Under the pieces are notes generated by a model. That model worked only from the letters and a program-made list of their open reading frames with translations. It was not told the origin of the DNA and searched no databases. From Myxococcota bacterium (GTDB taxonomy: Bacteria > Myxococcota > XYA12-FULL-58-9 > JALHOP01): DNA of 64,000 bases. The stretch is from the NCBI GenBank assembly GCA_022842935.1, contig JALHOP010000001.1, positions 710,135 to 774,134 on the forward strand, in the 5' to 3' direction. Of the stretch, positions 36,670 to 44,792 are shown one piece after another. Positions within the stretch are counted from its first letter, which is position 1. Each line of letters begins with the position of its first letter. The position numbers were made by a program, and so were the translations under genes.

Positions 36670-37239
36670 TTAGCCTCTTTTGCCCTTACCGCGCTCGCGG
36701 CGATCTTCACGGTTCTCCTTACGGTCCTCGCGATTCTCCTTGCGGTCGCGGGCGACTTCGCGGCGCGCGTCTCCAAGCATCGTGTTCAAGAGCTCGACCC
36801 GGCGGTTCACCGAGGCGTCATCGGTCTTGCCCAAGAGCCCTTCGAGCTCTTTGCGCTGCTTGCCTGTGCGGGCGCGCTCGACCGCTTGCTTGCGCTGATC
36901 GCGCATGTCGTCGGAGACGTCGCGCAGGGCGTCGTAGTCTTGCTCGGTGAAGACCTCTTTCCAGCTGCCACGCGTCTCGCGACGGCTCTGGCGCGACTCG
37001 CGGCGCTCCTCGCGGAGCTCGCCGTTGAACCAGTGTTTGAGCTCGTCGTCGGTCGCGGTCACTTTGGCTGCATCGTGCGCTTGCAGCGCGTCGACATAGT
37101 CGTTGCGGATTTCGAGCAAGGCGGCAAGGTCGCGGCCGTCGTCGAACTTACGCCATTGGTTGCCTGCGCCTTCCGCGAAGGCCAGGGTCGACACGAGGGA
37201 CGACAGCGTCACGATAGTGGCTGAAACGAGGGATTTCAT
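36670..37239 (-). CDS. Exported highly charged protein with C-terminal heptad repeat
   Basis: From the ATG at 37239, preceded by AAGGA at 9 nt, the product is 189 residues: a signal peptide with probable cleavage after AFA, then a helical, Arg/Glu-rich periplasmic protein. The C-terminus has an exact tandem heptad, RKENRED twice, then RRERGKGKRG. No family recognised; in composition it resembles periplasmic CpxP/Spy-like helical proteins, but I see no LTxxQ motif, so that is only a resemblance. Confidence 0.62.
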   Translation of the reverse strand: MKSLVSATIVTLSSLVSTLAFAEGAGNQWRKFDDGRDLAALLEIRNDYVDALQAHDAAKVTATDDELKHWFNGELREERRESRQSRRETRGSWKEVFTEQDYDALRDVSDDMRDQRKQAVERARTGKQRKELEGLLGKTDDASVNRRVELLNTMLGDARREVARDRKENREDRKENREDRRERGKGKRG

Positions 37240-37253
37240 TTCGGGAGTGTCCT

Positions 37254-37817
37254 TTAGGCTATTTCTGGCTCGCGATCGGCGTACCGCTGTCGCAACACGA
37301 GCACAAGGGCGACCGCTGCGAAATACGCCGCGATCCCCATCCAACCCGCGAATCGGGCTACGAACAGACGCGCGTGACCTTGCCAGAATTCATCGTAGTC
37401 GCCGATGAAGACGAGACGTCGAGGAAACGCGACCAGCGACCAAAGGACGACTGCCCCGGCGATGCCGAATGGCGTCCAGCGCAGCCACTCCGGACCGCCG
37501 CGTACGCTATGACGGATGAGCATGAAGCCCGCAATTGCCGCTGAAGCGTTGGCGATGACGGCGACTGCCGAGAGCGTTCCAGTCCACGTGTCGATCTCGG
37601 GGAAGACCTGTGGGTCGAACCAGTAAAACATCGACCACTGGGGGTGAAAGCGAAAGAGCAGGGTGGCGACCGGGGTAGCGACCATGGCTTCGAAGGCGAG
37701 AAGCACCAAGAAGGGCCAGCTCAAGGCCTCGTCGCGCAGCGATGGAGAGCGACGCAGCACGAAGGCGAGGCTCGCACCGAACGCCAAGCTGGCTGCGACG
37801 TTTACGAGGGCTGGCAT
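37254..37817 (-). CDS. Integral membrane protein, about five helices
   Basis: 187 residues with hydrophobic segments at about residues 5-20, 33-55, 80-102, 115-132 and 155-178. Between the second and third is an aromatic loop (FRFHPQWSMFYWFDPQVFPE). No transport or enzyme motif. The start lies 42 bp from the divergent MglA-like gene and its stop is 14 bp from the downstream charged-protein gene, so those two minus-strand genes may form an operon. Confidence 0.65.
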   Translation of the reverse strand: MPALVNVAASLAFGASLAFVLRRSPSLRDEALSWPFLVLLAFEAMVATPVATLLFRFHPQWSMFYWFDPQVFPEIDTWTGTLSAVAVIANASAAIAGFMLIRHSVRGGPEWLRWTPFGIAGAVVLWSLVAFPRRLVFIGDYDEFWQGHARLFVARFAGWMGIAAYFAAVALVLVLRQRYADREPEIA

Positions 37818-37859
37818 CGGCGTGGCGGCGGACTCTGGTGAGCGCTACGATACGCCATA

Positions 37860-38873
37860 GTGTCCGCCATCAACTTTCATACGAAGGAGATCTCGGTCAA
37901 GATCGTGTTCTACGGTCCGGGCCTCTGTGGCAAGACGACTTCGCTCCATACGATCTACGCCTCCTTGCCCGAGCACAAGCGCCCTCAGCTCGTATCGCTT
38001 GCCACCGAGGGCGATCGTACCATCTTCTTCGATTTTCTTCCGGTCACTGCGTATCGCATCAAGGACTTCAACGTCCGCCTGCAACTCTACACCGTGCCCG
38101 GACAAGTCTTCTACAACGCGACGCGCAAGTTGGTTCTCAACGGCGTCGACGGCATTGTCTTCGTTGCTGACTCGCAACGCTTGATGCGCGACTCGAACAC
38201 CGAGAGCCTGGCGAACCTGCACGAGAACCTCGCGGAGCTCGGGCTCGAGCTGAGCCAGGTGCCCATGGTCATGCAGTACAACAAGCGTGACCTCCCTGAG
38301 ATCGACACCGTCGAGGCGATGGAGACTATCTACAACCCGCGCCGCGTACCGGCCTTCCCGACCGTCGCGACGAACGGCACGGGGGTCTTCGAGGCACTGA
38401 AGAGCATCAGCCAGCAGGTGGTGAACGACCTGCTACGCAAGGGGCTCGGGCGTCAGATCCTACAAGCGACCGAGCCTCCCGCTGCCAACGAGCCCGACGG
38501 CTTCGCGGCGCTGGGCGCGGTGACGCAAACCCCGCCCCATGCGAAAGCGTCGGCAGCGCCAGCTGGCTTGTGGCCGCCAGCCGTTGCCGCCATTGGTCAA
38601 CGCATCGACGACGCGCGCGGACAAGGTCGCTGGAACGACATGGTGCTGGCCATCGAGGAGCTCGTGACGCGTGAAGCGAGGCGCACACTGACCACTGGCG
38701 GTGAGGGTGACGCGAAAGCGGACATGACTCCAATGCTCATCTTGCAGCGCAACATTCCGTACGCGCGGTTTGCGGCTCTGACCCGGGCAGTGCAGGGGGC
38801 CAAGCTCGGGCGGCAGGTGACCCAAGGGGAAGCGATGAGCGCCCTTTGCGTCGCACTCGAGTTGTTCTGGTAG
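37860..38873 (+). CDS. MglA-type Ras-like GTPase with C-terminal extension
   Basis: 337 residues from a GTG. Residues 1-205 are an MglA-family GTPase: P-loop GPGLCGKTT at 19-27 (PM1), the switch region ending LQLYTVPGQ (PM3; TxPGQ instead of the Ras DxxGQ, as in MglA) and NKRD at 141-144 (guanine specificity). MglA sets cell polarity and drives gliding in Myxococcus and is ~195 residues long there. The extra ~130 residues here start with a Pro/Ala linker and form a predicted helical domain (WNDMVLAIEELVTREARRTL... GEAMSALCVALELFW). No MglB is adjacent. Confidence 0.88.
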   Translation: MSAINFHTKEISVKIVFYGPGLCGKTTSLHTIYASLPEHKRPQLVSLATEGDRTIFFDFLPVTAYRIKDFNVRLQLYTVPGQVFYNATRKLVLNGVDGIVFVADSQRLMRDSNTESLANLHENLAELGLELSQVPMVMQYNKRDLPEIDTVEAMETIYNPRRVPAFPTVATNGTGVFEALKSISQQVVNDLLRKGLGRQILQATEPPAANEPDGFAALGAVTQTPPHAKASAAPAGLWPPAVAAIGQRIDDARGQGRWNDMVLAIEELVTREARRTLTTGGEGDAKADMTPMLILQRNIPYARFAALTRAVQGAKLGRQVTQGEAMSALCVALELFW

Positions 38874-38930
38874 GCAGAGCCGCGGGGACGAACCTCGCGC
38901 GGACGCGTCGGCCGTCCGGTCGATGAGGCG

Positions 38931-39842
38931 CTATTCTTTCTGCAAGTCGTCCGCGAGGTACGACAGGATGACCTCATCGAGCGACTTCTCGCTGATGAGG
39001 TCCTCGCCGAAGATCGAGTCGACAGCGCTCTCGTTCTTCGATTCGAATGCACGCGCTAGCGTCTCAGCTTCGAGGACTGGCTCTTTCGCCTTTGGCGCGC
39101 TGGCGATGGGCGCCGGCGGCGGAACAGGCCGGGTGATCGCCGCGGGTGCGCCCGTTCTCGGGATGCTGGTCGACGACTTCGGTGGCAGACCACCAAACGT
39201 CGGCGGTGCCGATGGTGTCTGCGCCACCACGGGGGCGGCGCGCGGCGGCGGTGTGGCCGGCTGCGACGCGGCAGGCGACGCCGTGATGGGGCGTGGGGCG
39301 GGTTGCGCGGGCTTGCCTCCCAGGGGGCCTGGTGGCGGGCGAGGAGCCTGTGAGAACGGATTCGGGTCCGACTTCACGGGCGTGCCGGCTGCCGCTGCCC
39401 GGGCATAGGCACCGGCGCTTGGAAGGACGGGCTTGGCGGGTGGCGGAGCCGCTGGAGGAGGCGTCGTCACTTGTTTGGAAACAGACGCATCGACTGGCAA
39501 ACCAAACGAGGTGCGATGCTGTGCGCCCGCGTCGACGTTCAACGGCGCGGGGCCGTTCAAGCTTGCAGCGTTCTTCGATCGCTCGGTGATCTTCTGATCG
39601 AGCTTTCCGCCGATGAGATCTTTCAGCATGCCCTTGTGCTGAGCCTGCATGATCTCCACGAGAAGCTCGTCCCGGCGGGGGCTGCTAACGATGTCTGCGT
39701 ACGAGGTCTTGCGCGACTCGACGATGTTACCGCCCACGAACAGGTGCGTGATCACATGTGGAGTCTGAACGCCCGAGTCTTCGGTCTGAACGTGATAGAC
39801 GCGGTCTTTGTATTTGACGTTGTGGTTGTAGCCCGGAATCAT
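38931..39842 (-). CDS. Conserved protein with N-terminal globular domain and Pro-rich linker
   Basis: 303 residues from the ATG at 39842; the frame continues upstream across the tRNA gene, so a longer start is not credible. Residues 1-80 are a compact domain (YNHNVKYKDRVYHVQTEDSG, HVITHLFVGGNIVESRKTSY) that I associate with uncharacterised Myxococcota proteins. About 150 Pro/Ala-rich, probably disordered residues follow, then a C-terminal helix (SEKSLDEVILSYLADDLQKE). No function known. It converges with the MglA-like gene. Confidence 0.65.
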   Translation of the reverse strand: MIPGYNHNVKYKDRVYHVQTEDSGVQTPHVITHLFVGGNIVESRKTSYADIVSSPRRDELLVEIMQAQHKGMLKDLIGGKLDQKITERSKNAASLNGPAPLNVDAGAQHRTSFGLPVDASVSKQVTTPPPAAPPPAKPVLPSAGAYARAAAAGTPVKSDPNPFSQAPRPPPGPLGGKPAQPAPRPITASPAASQPATPPPRAAPVVAQTPSAPPTFGGLPPKSSTSIPRTGAPAAITRPVPPPAPIASAPKAKEPVLEAETLARAFESKNESAVDSIFGEDLISEKSLDEVILSYLADDLQKE

Positions 39843-39932
39843 CGCGTTGCAGCGTGACCTCGACCTCGATGAGGTATCACACACCTCAAACGAGAGCCAA
39901 CTAACGCCGCAGTCGCCGGCACGAAAGAAAGG

Positions 39933-40006
39933 GGTGAGCGACGGGGTTTGAACCCGCGACCCGCGGATCCACAATCCGCTGCTCTACCAGCTGAGCTACG
40001 CCCACC
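39933..40006 (-). tRNA. tRNA-His (GTG anticodon)
   Basis: On the minus strand the full cloverleaf can be folded: acceptor stem GTGGGCG/CGCTCAC (one G-U), D arm GCTC...GAGC, anticodon stem GCGGA/TCCGC with loop TTGTGGA (anticodon GTG, histidine) and T arm GCGGG-TTCAAAC-CCCGT. The extra G at the -1 position (40006) opposite discriminator C73 is the specific identity mark of tRNA-His. CCA is not encoded. Confidence 0.97.
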
Positions 40007-40014
40007 AGGAACCA

Positions 40015-40041
40015 GCGCGACCTACCGGAAGTAGGTCGCGC
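40015..40041. terminator. Perfect 11-bp hairpin 8 nt from the tRNA 5' end
   Basis: GCGCGACCTAC (40015-40025), loop CGGAA, GTAGGTCGCGC (40031-40041). It lies between the stop of the zinc-ribbon gene (40060) and the tRNA-His on the same strand. No T-run follows in either direction. It could end the upstream transcript or guide 5' processing of a shared transcript. Confidence 0.5.
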
Positions 40042-40059
40042 GAGTCAATCGACGAGTGA

Positions 40060-40650
40060 CTAGAGCTGCGCGAGCCCGGCATCAGCGCCGCGGCAACGCG
40101 GGCAGATGCGGTTGCCTGGGCCGCTCGAGAGGAACACGCGGTTGCACGAGAGACAATCGCGAGCCGCGAGCGACGACGGGACGCGGCGGGCGCCGGGTCG
40201 GTCGCCAGCCAGGTCCGCGGCAACGGTCTGGACGTGACGCAGATAGGCTTCGGAGAGCCCCAGGTCGGCCGCGCGACGCACAACCGCAGCGCCGGTGATG
40301 CCCTTCGTGGCGAGCTCGGTGAGGAGTGTGCCGCGATCGGTCAACATACCTTCGATGATGCGGCGATCGAGCTGCGGATCATCCCAGGTGATGGCGTTGA
40401 CGACGTCGCTCTTGGCTTCGACTGGCATGGCTGGAACTCCTGCCTTCGTCTCGACGACTGGGGCGCTGTTGGCGGCTGGGGGCAGACTCACACGTTTTCG
40501 CTCTTCCTTGGCGACAGGTTTTACGACCTTGCTCACGGCTTTCGTGCTCGCCTTGGTGCCATGAGCACCTGCGCGCCGCGCCAGGCTCCGGGTTTGCTTG
40601 CTATCCTTCTTGGACTGCTGCGTCTTGATTGCACGCCCCGCACCCATCAA
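40060..40650 (-). CDS. Basic protein with C-terminal zinc ribbon
   Basis: 196 residues. The first ~55 are Lys/Arg/Ser/Thr/Ala-rich, like the histone-H1-like tails of bacterial nucleoid proteins (KKDSKQTRSLARRAG... KAVSKVVKPVAK). A helical middle (LTDRGTLLTELATKGITGAA, AYLRHVQTVAADL) is followed by a zinc ribbon with C166xxC169 and C183xxC186. The composition suggests nucleic-acid binding. No family recognised. Transcribed toward tRNA-His with a perfect hairpin between them. Confidence 0.65.
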   Translation of the reverse strand: MMGAGRAIKTQQSKKDSKQTRSLARRAGAHGTKASTKAVSKVVKPVAKEERKRVSLPPAANSAPVVETKAGVPAMPVEAKSDVVNAITWDDPQLDRRIIEGMLTDRGTLLTELATKGITGAAVVRRAADLGLSEAYLRHVQTVAADLAGDRPGARRVPSSLAARDCLSCNRVFLSSGPGNRICPRCRGADAGLAQL

Positions 40651-41028
40651 TCTGCTCCTCTATCAATTGCCCGGCAGACTACACGGCCAGACCCCAGACA
40701 GGGGCGCCGCGTCCAGGCACCTTTTCGGCCCCGGTCGAGGGCGCCATATGTGCCGGAAAAATCTAAAAAGTCAACAACTTACGACACGAAGCGTCGTAGT
40801 TGCCCGAGGGTTTCAACAGGCACTCCACAGCCATTTCAACACCGCAGAAGTAGTGCGGAATTCCTGAATCAATGAGCCTTGTGGGTGATTGCTGAATGAC
40901 CAGTCAGCAAGCAAAAGCGGGTTCATTTTTGGGGCGCGACGCATCGGCGATCGTGGGGTCGTGTAGGGTTCCGCCAGACGCTAATCTGCTCACGATTTTG
41001 GCGGCTGCCAGACCCGTGCGGGGGAGGG
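40651..41028. other. 378-bp intergenic region with inverted repeat
   Basis: No convincing gene. It contains an unusually A/T-rich patch (about 40755-40800) and an inverted repeat at 40775-40802: CAACTTACGAC and GTCGTAGTTG, 10 bp with one bulged T and a 7-nt loop. On the minus strand TTGACT is followed 17-18 nt later by ACATATG, a weak promoter-like pair oriented toward the zinc-ribbon gene. The repeat, just upstream of it, could be an operator. Confidence 0.4.
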
Positions 41029-41922
41029 CTAGCGAAGGTCGCGGTCGTCGTCTTGCGGTGCGTCCCAGCTCGACCGCCCGACGGGCAGGTGCCGGACGTG
41101 GCGCTCCGAGCCTTCGGGAAGCAAAGTGACCGGCGCGTGGCGGCCACCCCGGCGCTCTGGCATCGCCCTTACCGGCTTCTTCTTGCTGTTTTCGAGCTCG
41201 TCGAACCGCCGCGCGACCCAGATCGCTGCGGCGATGCCACACGCGAACCCCAAGCCGCCCATCCCTGCGCCGCCAGCGACTGCCTCGCCGCCCACTGACG
41301 AGTAAATGACGAGACCCGTGGCAACGGCAACAATGCCGCCGAGCGTCACCCACTTGAACCAGGGTGGGAGCTCGATGGGCTTACCGTCATCGTCGAAGTC
41401 GATGAGCTCTTCGGCCTTGGCCGCCTCGGCCTGCATCATCAACCAGCGCCCGAGAATGATGCCGCTGACGATCGCGAAGGCCGCTGCACCGAAAAGAGCG
41501 CCCGGTCCGAACCATTGCTCGAGCGTTCCGTTGCGCGAGAGCACGACGACGCTCACGGCGCCGCCAGCACCGAGCAAAAATGTGACCCATCGCGTGAGTA
41601 GCGATGCGGGGCCGCGTGGCTCTGGAGCGATGTCAACGGGGTCTGCCATAGCGGCGCGCGCAAGCGCGATGGCCCACAGCCAGCGCCCGAGCGTAATACC
41701 GACGATGACGGCTGCGAGAGAAAGGACGAACGAAGCAACGCCATTCGACAGGGATATGCGCGAGCCGCTCGCGGCAATGATGACGGCCAAGGCGACCAGC
41801 ACGAGACCGAAGACCCAGCGCCACGCGGGGTTCGGCGGCCGTTCGATGTCGAGCTCGATGTGCTCGAGGTCGAGCCGCGAGAGATCGAACCCGCGCAAGT
41901 CATCGTAATCCTGACCAGCCAC
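41029..41922 (-). CDS. Integral membrane protein with three repeated helix pairs
   Basis: 297 residues, six hydrophobic helices arranged as three related pairs. Each pair begins with an (R/K)W segment (AWRWVFG, TRWVTFL, FKWVTLG), contains a small extracytoplasmic loop, and ends in a basic segment (LGRWLWAI, LGRWLMMQ, AAIWVARR). This suggests triplication of an ancestral hairpin. The N-terminal 30 residues and C-terminal ~55 (basic, Pro-rich) are soluble. No known family or transport motif. Confidence 0.65.
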   Translation of the reverse strand: MAGQDYDDLRGFDLSRLDLEHIELDIERPPNPAWRWVFGLVLVALAVIIAASGSRISLSNGVASFVLSLAAVIVGITLGRWLWAIALARAAMADPVDIAPEPRGPASLLTRWVTFLLGAGGAVSVVVLSRNGTLEQWFGPGALFGAAAFAIVSGIILGRWLMMQAEAAKAEELIDFDDDGKPIELPPWFKWVTLGGIVAVATGLVIYSSVGGEAVAGGAGMGGLGFACGIAAAIWVARRFDELENSKKKPVRAMPERRGGRHAPVTLLPEGSERHVRHLPVGRSSWDAPQDDDRDLR

Positions 41923-42023
41923 GGATCAAGACGTGGCACGCCGCCATGGCGTCCGCAAGACAAATGAGGCGTCGTGACAGCCTGGCTGGGGTCCGTACGG
42001 CACCATCGGGGGCGCGAGGTGCG

Positions 42024-42548
42024 TTAGCGGCCGAGACGCTGCCTGCGCCTTCGCTGTATGGCGAGCTTGGCCGACGGCAGCTCGATGACGGTCGCACCGC
42101 CTTCGCTTGCGGGGCCTTGTTCGGCGTCTTGACCGCTTGCTTGTCGCCATTTGATGCGCCCAACACCATCGCGAGACCAAGCCATCACGAGCTCGCGGCC
42201 TTCGGTGCCGGGAACGCGCTCGACCACGAAGCCAAAGCGCGCCAGCTGACGTTCGACCACATCGGTTTCGAAAGGCACCCGGCCGCGCGAGCGCAGGCGA
42301 AGCTGAACGCGACCTTCGCGGACCTCGGCCTCGAGGTCATCGCGCGTCGGTACATCGCGCAAGCCGTGCGAGCGGCGCGACACGAGCTGCACGAGAACAC
42401 CCAGCAATTCGAGCCTCGGGTCGCGTGCTAGGACGGCCGACGCCTGGCCGTTGTCCGCCATCAGAGACCACGCGTCGCTCACCTTGATGAGCACCGCCAT
42501 CACATGAGCCATATCTGACGTTGTTGGCGGCGTCGTGGTCACGTGCAT
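42024..42548 (-). CDS. Hypothetical protein, 174 aa
   Basis: Start ATG at 42548; ATG at 42512 (MAHVMAVLIKVSDAW) is a plausible alternative. The region to residue ~135 looks folded (alternating strands and helices: LRLRSRGRVPFETDVVERQL, FGFVVERVPGTEGREL). The tail is acidic, then strongly basic (RRRRQRLGR). No family recognised. It lies 11 bp downstream of the LeuA-type regulatory-domain gene and is probably co-transcribed. An opposite-strand frame of similar length is less protein-like. Confidence 0.5.
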   Translation of the reverse strand: MHVTTTPPTTSDMAHVMAVLIKVSDAWSLMADNGQASAVLARDPRLELLGVLVQLVSRRSHGLRDVPTRDDLEAEVREGRVQLRLRSRGRVPFETDVVERQLARFGFVVERVPGTEGRELVMAWSRDGVGRIKWRQASGQDAEQGPASEGGATVIELPSAKLAIQRRRRQRLGR

Positions 42549-42559
42549 GCCTTCGCGGG

Positions 42560-43165
42560 CTAGCGCAGCTCCGAGCGCTTTATTTGCTCGATGACTTCGC
42601 TGTACGAGGTCGCCTCGACGAGCGTCGAAAGCTGAGCCGTGTACCGCTGAATGGAGTCGGCACGGTTCTCGTTACGCGCGTGTTGCAACGCCCGATAGAC
42701 GTCGACGAAGGCGCGCTCGCTGTTGATGAAGAACTCGACCGCCTGCAGAACGCACATGATCGATGAAAGGGTGAGTGAAGGCGAGCCGTGCGTGAAGATG
42801 AAGTCGCGGCCATCCGAGTTCAACACGCGCAGCGTAACCCCGGCGGCCATGTCGGAGCGCGCCGCATGTCGGCCAGTGTCGACGTTCGCCTTGATCTGGA
42901 AATCGGCGAAACGAATCGTCGTTAGCGAGGGGTACTGACTGGAGTACCGGACGATGAGGCCGTTGAAGAAGGCGTCGACGATGCCGACACCCTCACCGCT
43001 GATCACCTGGCGCTCGCCGTTCTTATCGTTGCGCACCGTGCAGCTGATTTTGGCGACTCCGAGCTCGAGATTCTCCTCGAGCGTGTACGAATCGACCCGC
43101 AACCGCAGCTCAGTGCCGTCCAGGACCTCTGCAACCAGCTTCGCAATGGCGTCTTTGTGGGACAT
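42560..43165 (-). CDS. Free-standing LeuA-type (isopropylmalate synthase) regulatory domain protein
   Basis: The ATG at 43165 has GGAGG at 8 nt; the frame extends to 43402 without conserved content. 201 residues. Residues ~15-150 resemble the C-terminal allosteric domain of alpha-isopropylmalate synthase (PF08502): a first strand (AKISCTVRND), SGEGVGIVDAFFNGLI (the GxGPVDA-like helix), IRFADFQIKANVDT, VTLRVLNSDGRDFIFTHGSP and SIMCVLQAVEFFINSER. In LeuA this domain binds leucine and shuts off the enzyme. There is no catalytic TIM barrel here, so it may be a small-molecule sensor or a partner subunit. Confidence 0.65.
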   Translation of the reverse strand: MSHKDAIAKLVAEVLDGTELRLRVDSYTLEENLELGVAKISCTVRNDKNGERQVISGEGVGIVDAFFNGLIVRYSSQYPSLTTIRFADFQIKANVDTGRHAARSDMAAGVTLRVLNSDGRDFIFTHGSPSLTLSSIMCVLQAVEFFINSERAFVDVYRALQHARNENRADSIQRYTAQLSTLVEATSYSEVIEQIKRSELR

Positions 43166-43462
43166 GTCGACTGCCTCCGCCCCTTGAGAGCGCTCTCTGA
43201 CGTTCAAGGTGTGCCGATCCACATGACCGGTCAACACATTAGACGGGGGGCGCGCGAATTTGCTTCGCCCCTCGCGAATGATTGTGACCCGCTTCGTCTC
43301 GGCGCGCGACGAGGACTTCCGCCCAGCGAGGTGAAATACCGACAGGGACGTACATAAATGTACGACGCGAGGAAGCGGCAGAGCTCTGGCTGGCGCTTGC
43401 AACGCGAATTCCAGTCTTGTTTTTTTTTCGACGCGCCGCGACCAACGCGAGGCGTCAGCACA

Positions 43463-44416
43463 TCACGGATCACCGGCAAGCAATGGAGAACCTGGGGCGA
43501 TGTAGGGTTCTGGGTGAATCGTCACCATGCAGTCGGGAAAATCGCCGCGCAGCGTCTCTTCGATCTGGGCGGTGACCAGGTGTGCGTCGGCGAAGCTCAT
43601 GTGGGCCGGGAGCTCGAGGTGAAACTCGATGACCAGCGTACGACCCGAACGCCGCGTCTTCAGGGCATGGAGGCCGTACACCTGGGGAGCACTCTTCTTC
43701 ACACTCTCGCGAATCCGCTTTCGCGTATCGTCTTGAAGCTCCCGATCCATCAGCTCGTCCAGCGCGCGCTTGCCGATGCGTGCCGCTTGCAGTGCAAGCA
43801 CGGTGGCCGCCGCGAACGAAATCACCGGGTCGACCCAGGTCCACGAAAAGAAGCGGTAGCCGAGCAGGGCGATGACAGCTGCGCTATTGGTGATGCCATC
43901 TGAGGCATAGTGGGCGGCGTCCGCCTCGAGCGCCATCGAGCCATGCTGTCGCGATGCACGTCGCAAGAACCAGCCGAGGGCAAGGCTTACCAGCATGGAC
44001 AACGCCATCACGGCGACACCCATGCCGGTATGGGCGATCGGAGCAGGAAGAAGAAGGCGCTCGACGGCCTGCCAGACGACCACTCCAGCGCTACCGCCCA
44101 AGAGCAAGGCCTGCCCGAGGCTCGCGAGGCTCTCCGCCTTTCCATGGCCCCAGCGGTGGTCGTGGTCGGGCGGCACCTCCGCGCTACGCAGGGCGACGAA
44201 GTTCATCGCGGAGGTCATGCAGTCCATGCTCGAGTCGACGAGGCTGGTGACGACGGCCAGCGAACCGGTGAAGAAGGCGGTTACCGTCTTGAGCACCACC
44301 AGGGTGGCGGCGACCCCAACGGCGACGAGTGCGGCGCGCGAGCGTGCGCGCACGTCTTCGGCTTTCGCGTGCGGCGCATCACGCTCCGACGTGGCGATGA
44401 CCATGTGCGTCTGCAT
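43463..44416 (-). CDS. Cation diffusion facilitator (CDF) transporter
   Basis: 317 residues from the ATG at 44416, which begins after the PilZ stop; the longer frame overlaps the PilZ gene. Six membrane helices. The metal site A motif is VDSSMDC in helix 2 (D-x3-D) with H/D residues in helix 5 (ADAAHYASD, the HxxxD site). PDHDHRWGHGKAE is the typical cytoplasmic loop. The C-terminal ~90 residues are the metal-sensing dimerisation domain (HALKTRRSGRTLVIEFHLEL). Exports Zn2+/Co2+/Fe2+ or a similar divalent cation by proton antiport. Confidence 0.88.
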   Translation of the reverse strand: MQTHMVIATSERDAPHAKAEDVRARSRAALVAVGVAATLVVLKTVTAFFTGSLAVVTSLVDSSMDCMTSAMNFVALRSAEVPPDHDHRWGHGKAESLASLGQALLLGGSAGVVVWQAVERLLLPAPIAHTGMGVAVMALSMLVSLALGWFLRRASRQHGSMALEADAAHYASDGITNSAAVIALLGYRFFSWTWVDPVISFAAATVLALQAARIGKRALDELMDRELQDDTRKRIRESVKKSAPQVYGLHALKTRRSGRTLVIEFHLELPAHMSFADAHLVTAQIEETLRGDFPDCMVTIHPEPYIAPGSPLLAGDP

Positions 44417-44436
44417 GGGAGCAGAGAGGCTAACAG

Positions 44437-44769
44437 CTAGCCGCTGCTTGCGAAACCCGATAGCACGCGGACAGGTGGGGTGGAGTCGAGAATTTCGGAG
44501 ACCGCGCGCAAGAAGAACGCGTCCGGGTTGATGAACATCAGGCCAATGCCGTCGCTTGCGTGACGGGCGATCTTGGCCGCGCACACGAGCGCGTCTTCAC
44601 CCCAGACGAACCCGATATGGAGGATGCCGCCGATCGCGGGTCTCTCGCCGGTCTCTACGAAGATGCCGGTGACCGAAAGATCGCGTGTCCGCCCGAACGG
44701 AACCGGCTCTTCGCCGGAGCTCACGAAGAGGCTGACGCTGTGCCGCTGTGGACGGTCACCTGGGCGCAT
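44437..44769 (-). CDS. PilZ domain protein
   Basis: 110 residues from the ATG at 44769 (a GTG at 44799 would overlap the divergent miaE-like start). The arginine motif RPQRHSV (residues 6-12) and DLSVTG (30-35, the DxSxxG part) are the c-di-GMP-binding elements of PilZ; G-rich and hydrophobic strands follow. The first motif is RxxR here instead of the usual RxxxR, so binding is likely but not certain. Tightly upstream of the CDF gene (20-bp gap), suggesting co-transcription. Confidence 0.8.
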   Translation of the reverse strand: MRPGDRPQRHSVSLFVSSGEEPVPFGRTRDLSVTGIFVETGERPAIGGILHIGFVWGEDALVCAAKIARHASDGIGLMFINPDAFFLRAVSEILDSTPPVRVLSGFASSG

Positions 44770-44792
44770 AGGGCACACGTTAGCATCCACAC

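Noticed and set aside
41946..42431. Plus-strand frame of ~160 residues
   Set aside because: Less protein-like than the opposite-strand gene and without a ribosome site.
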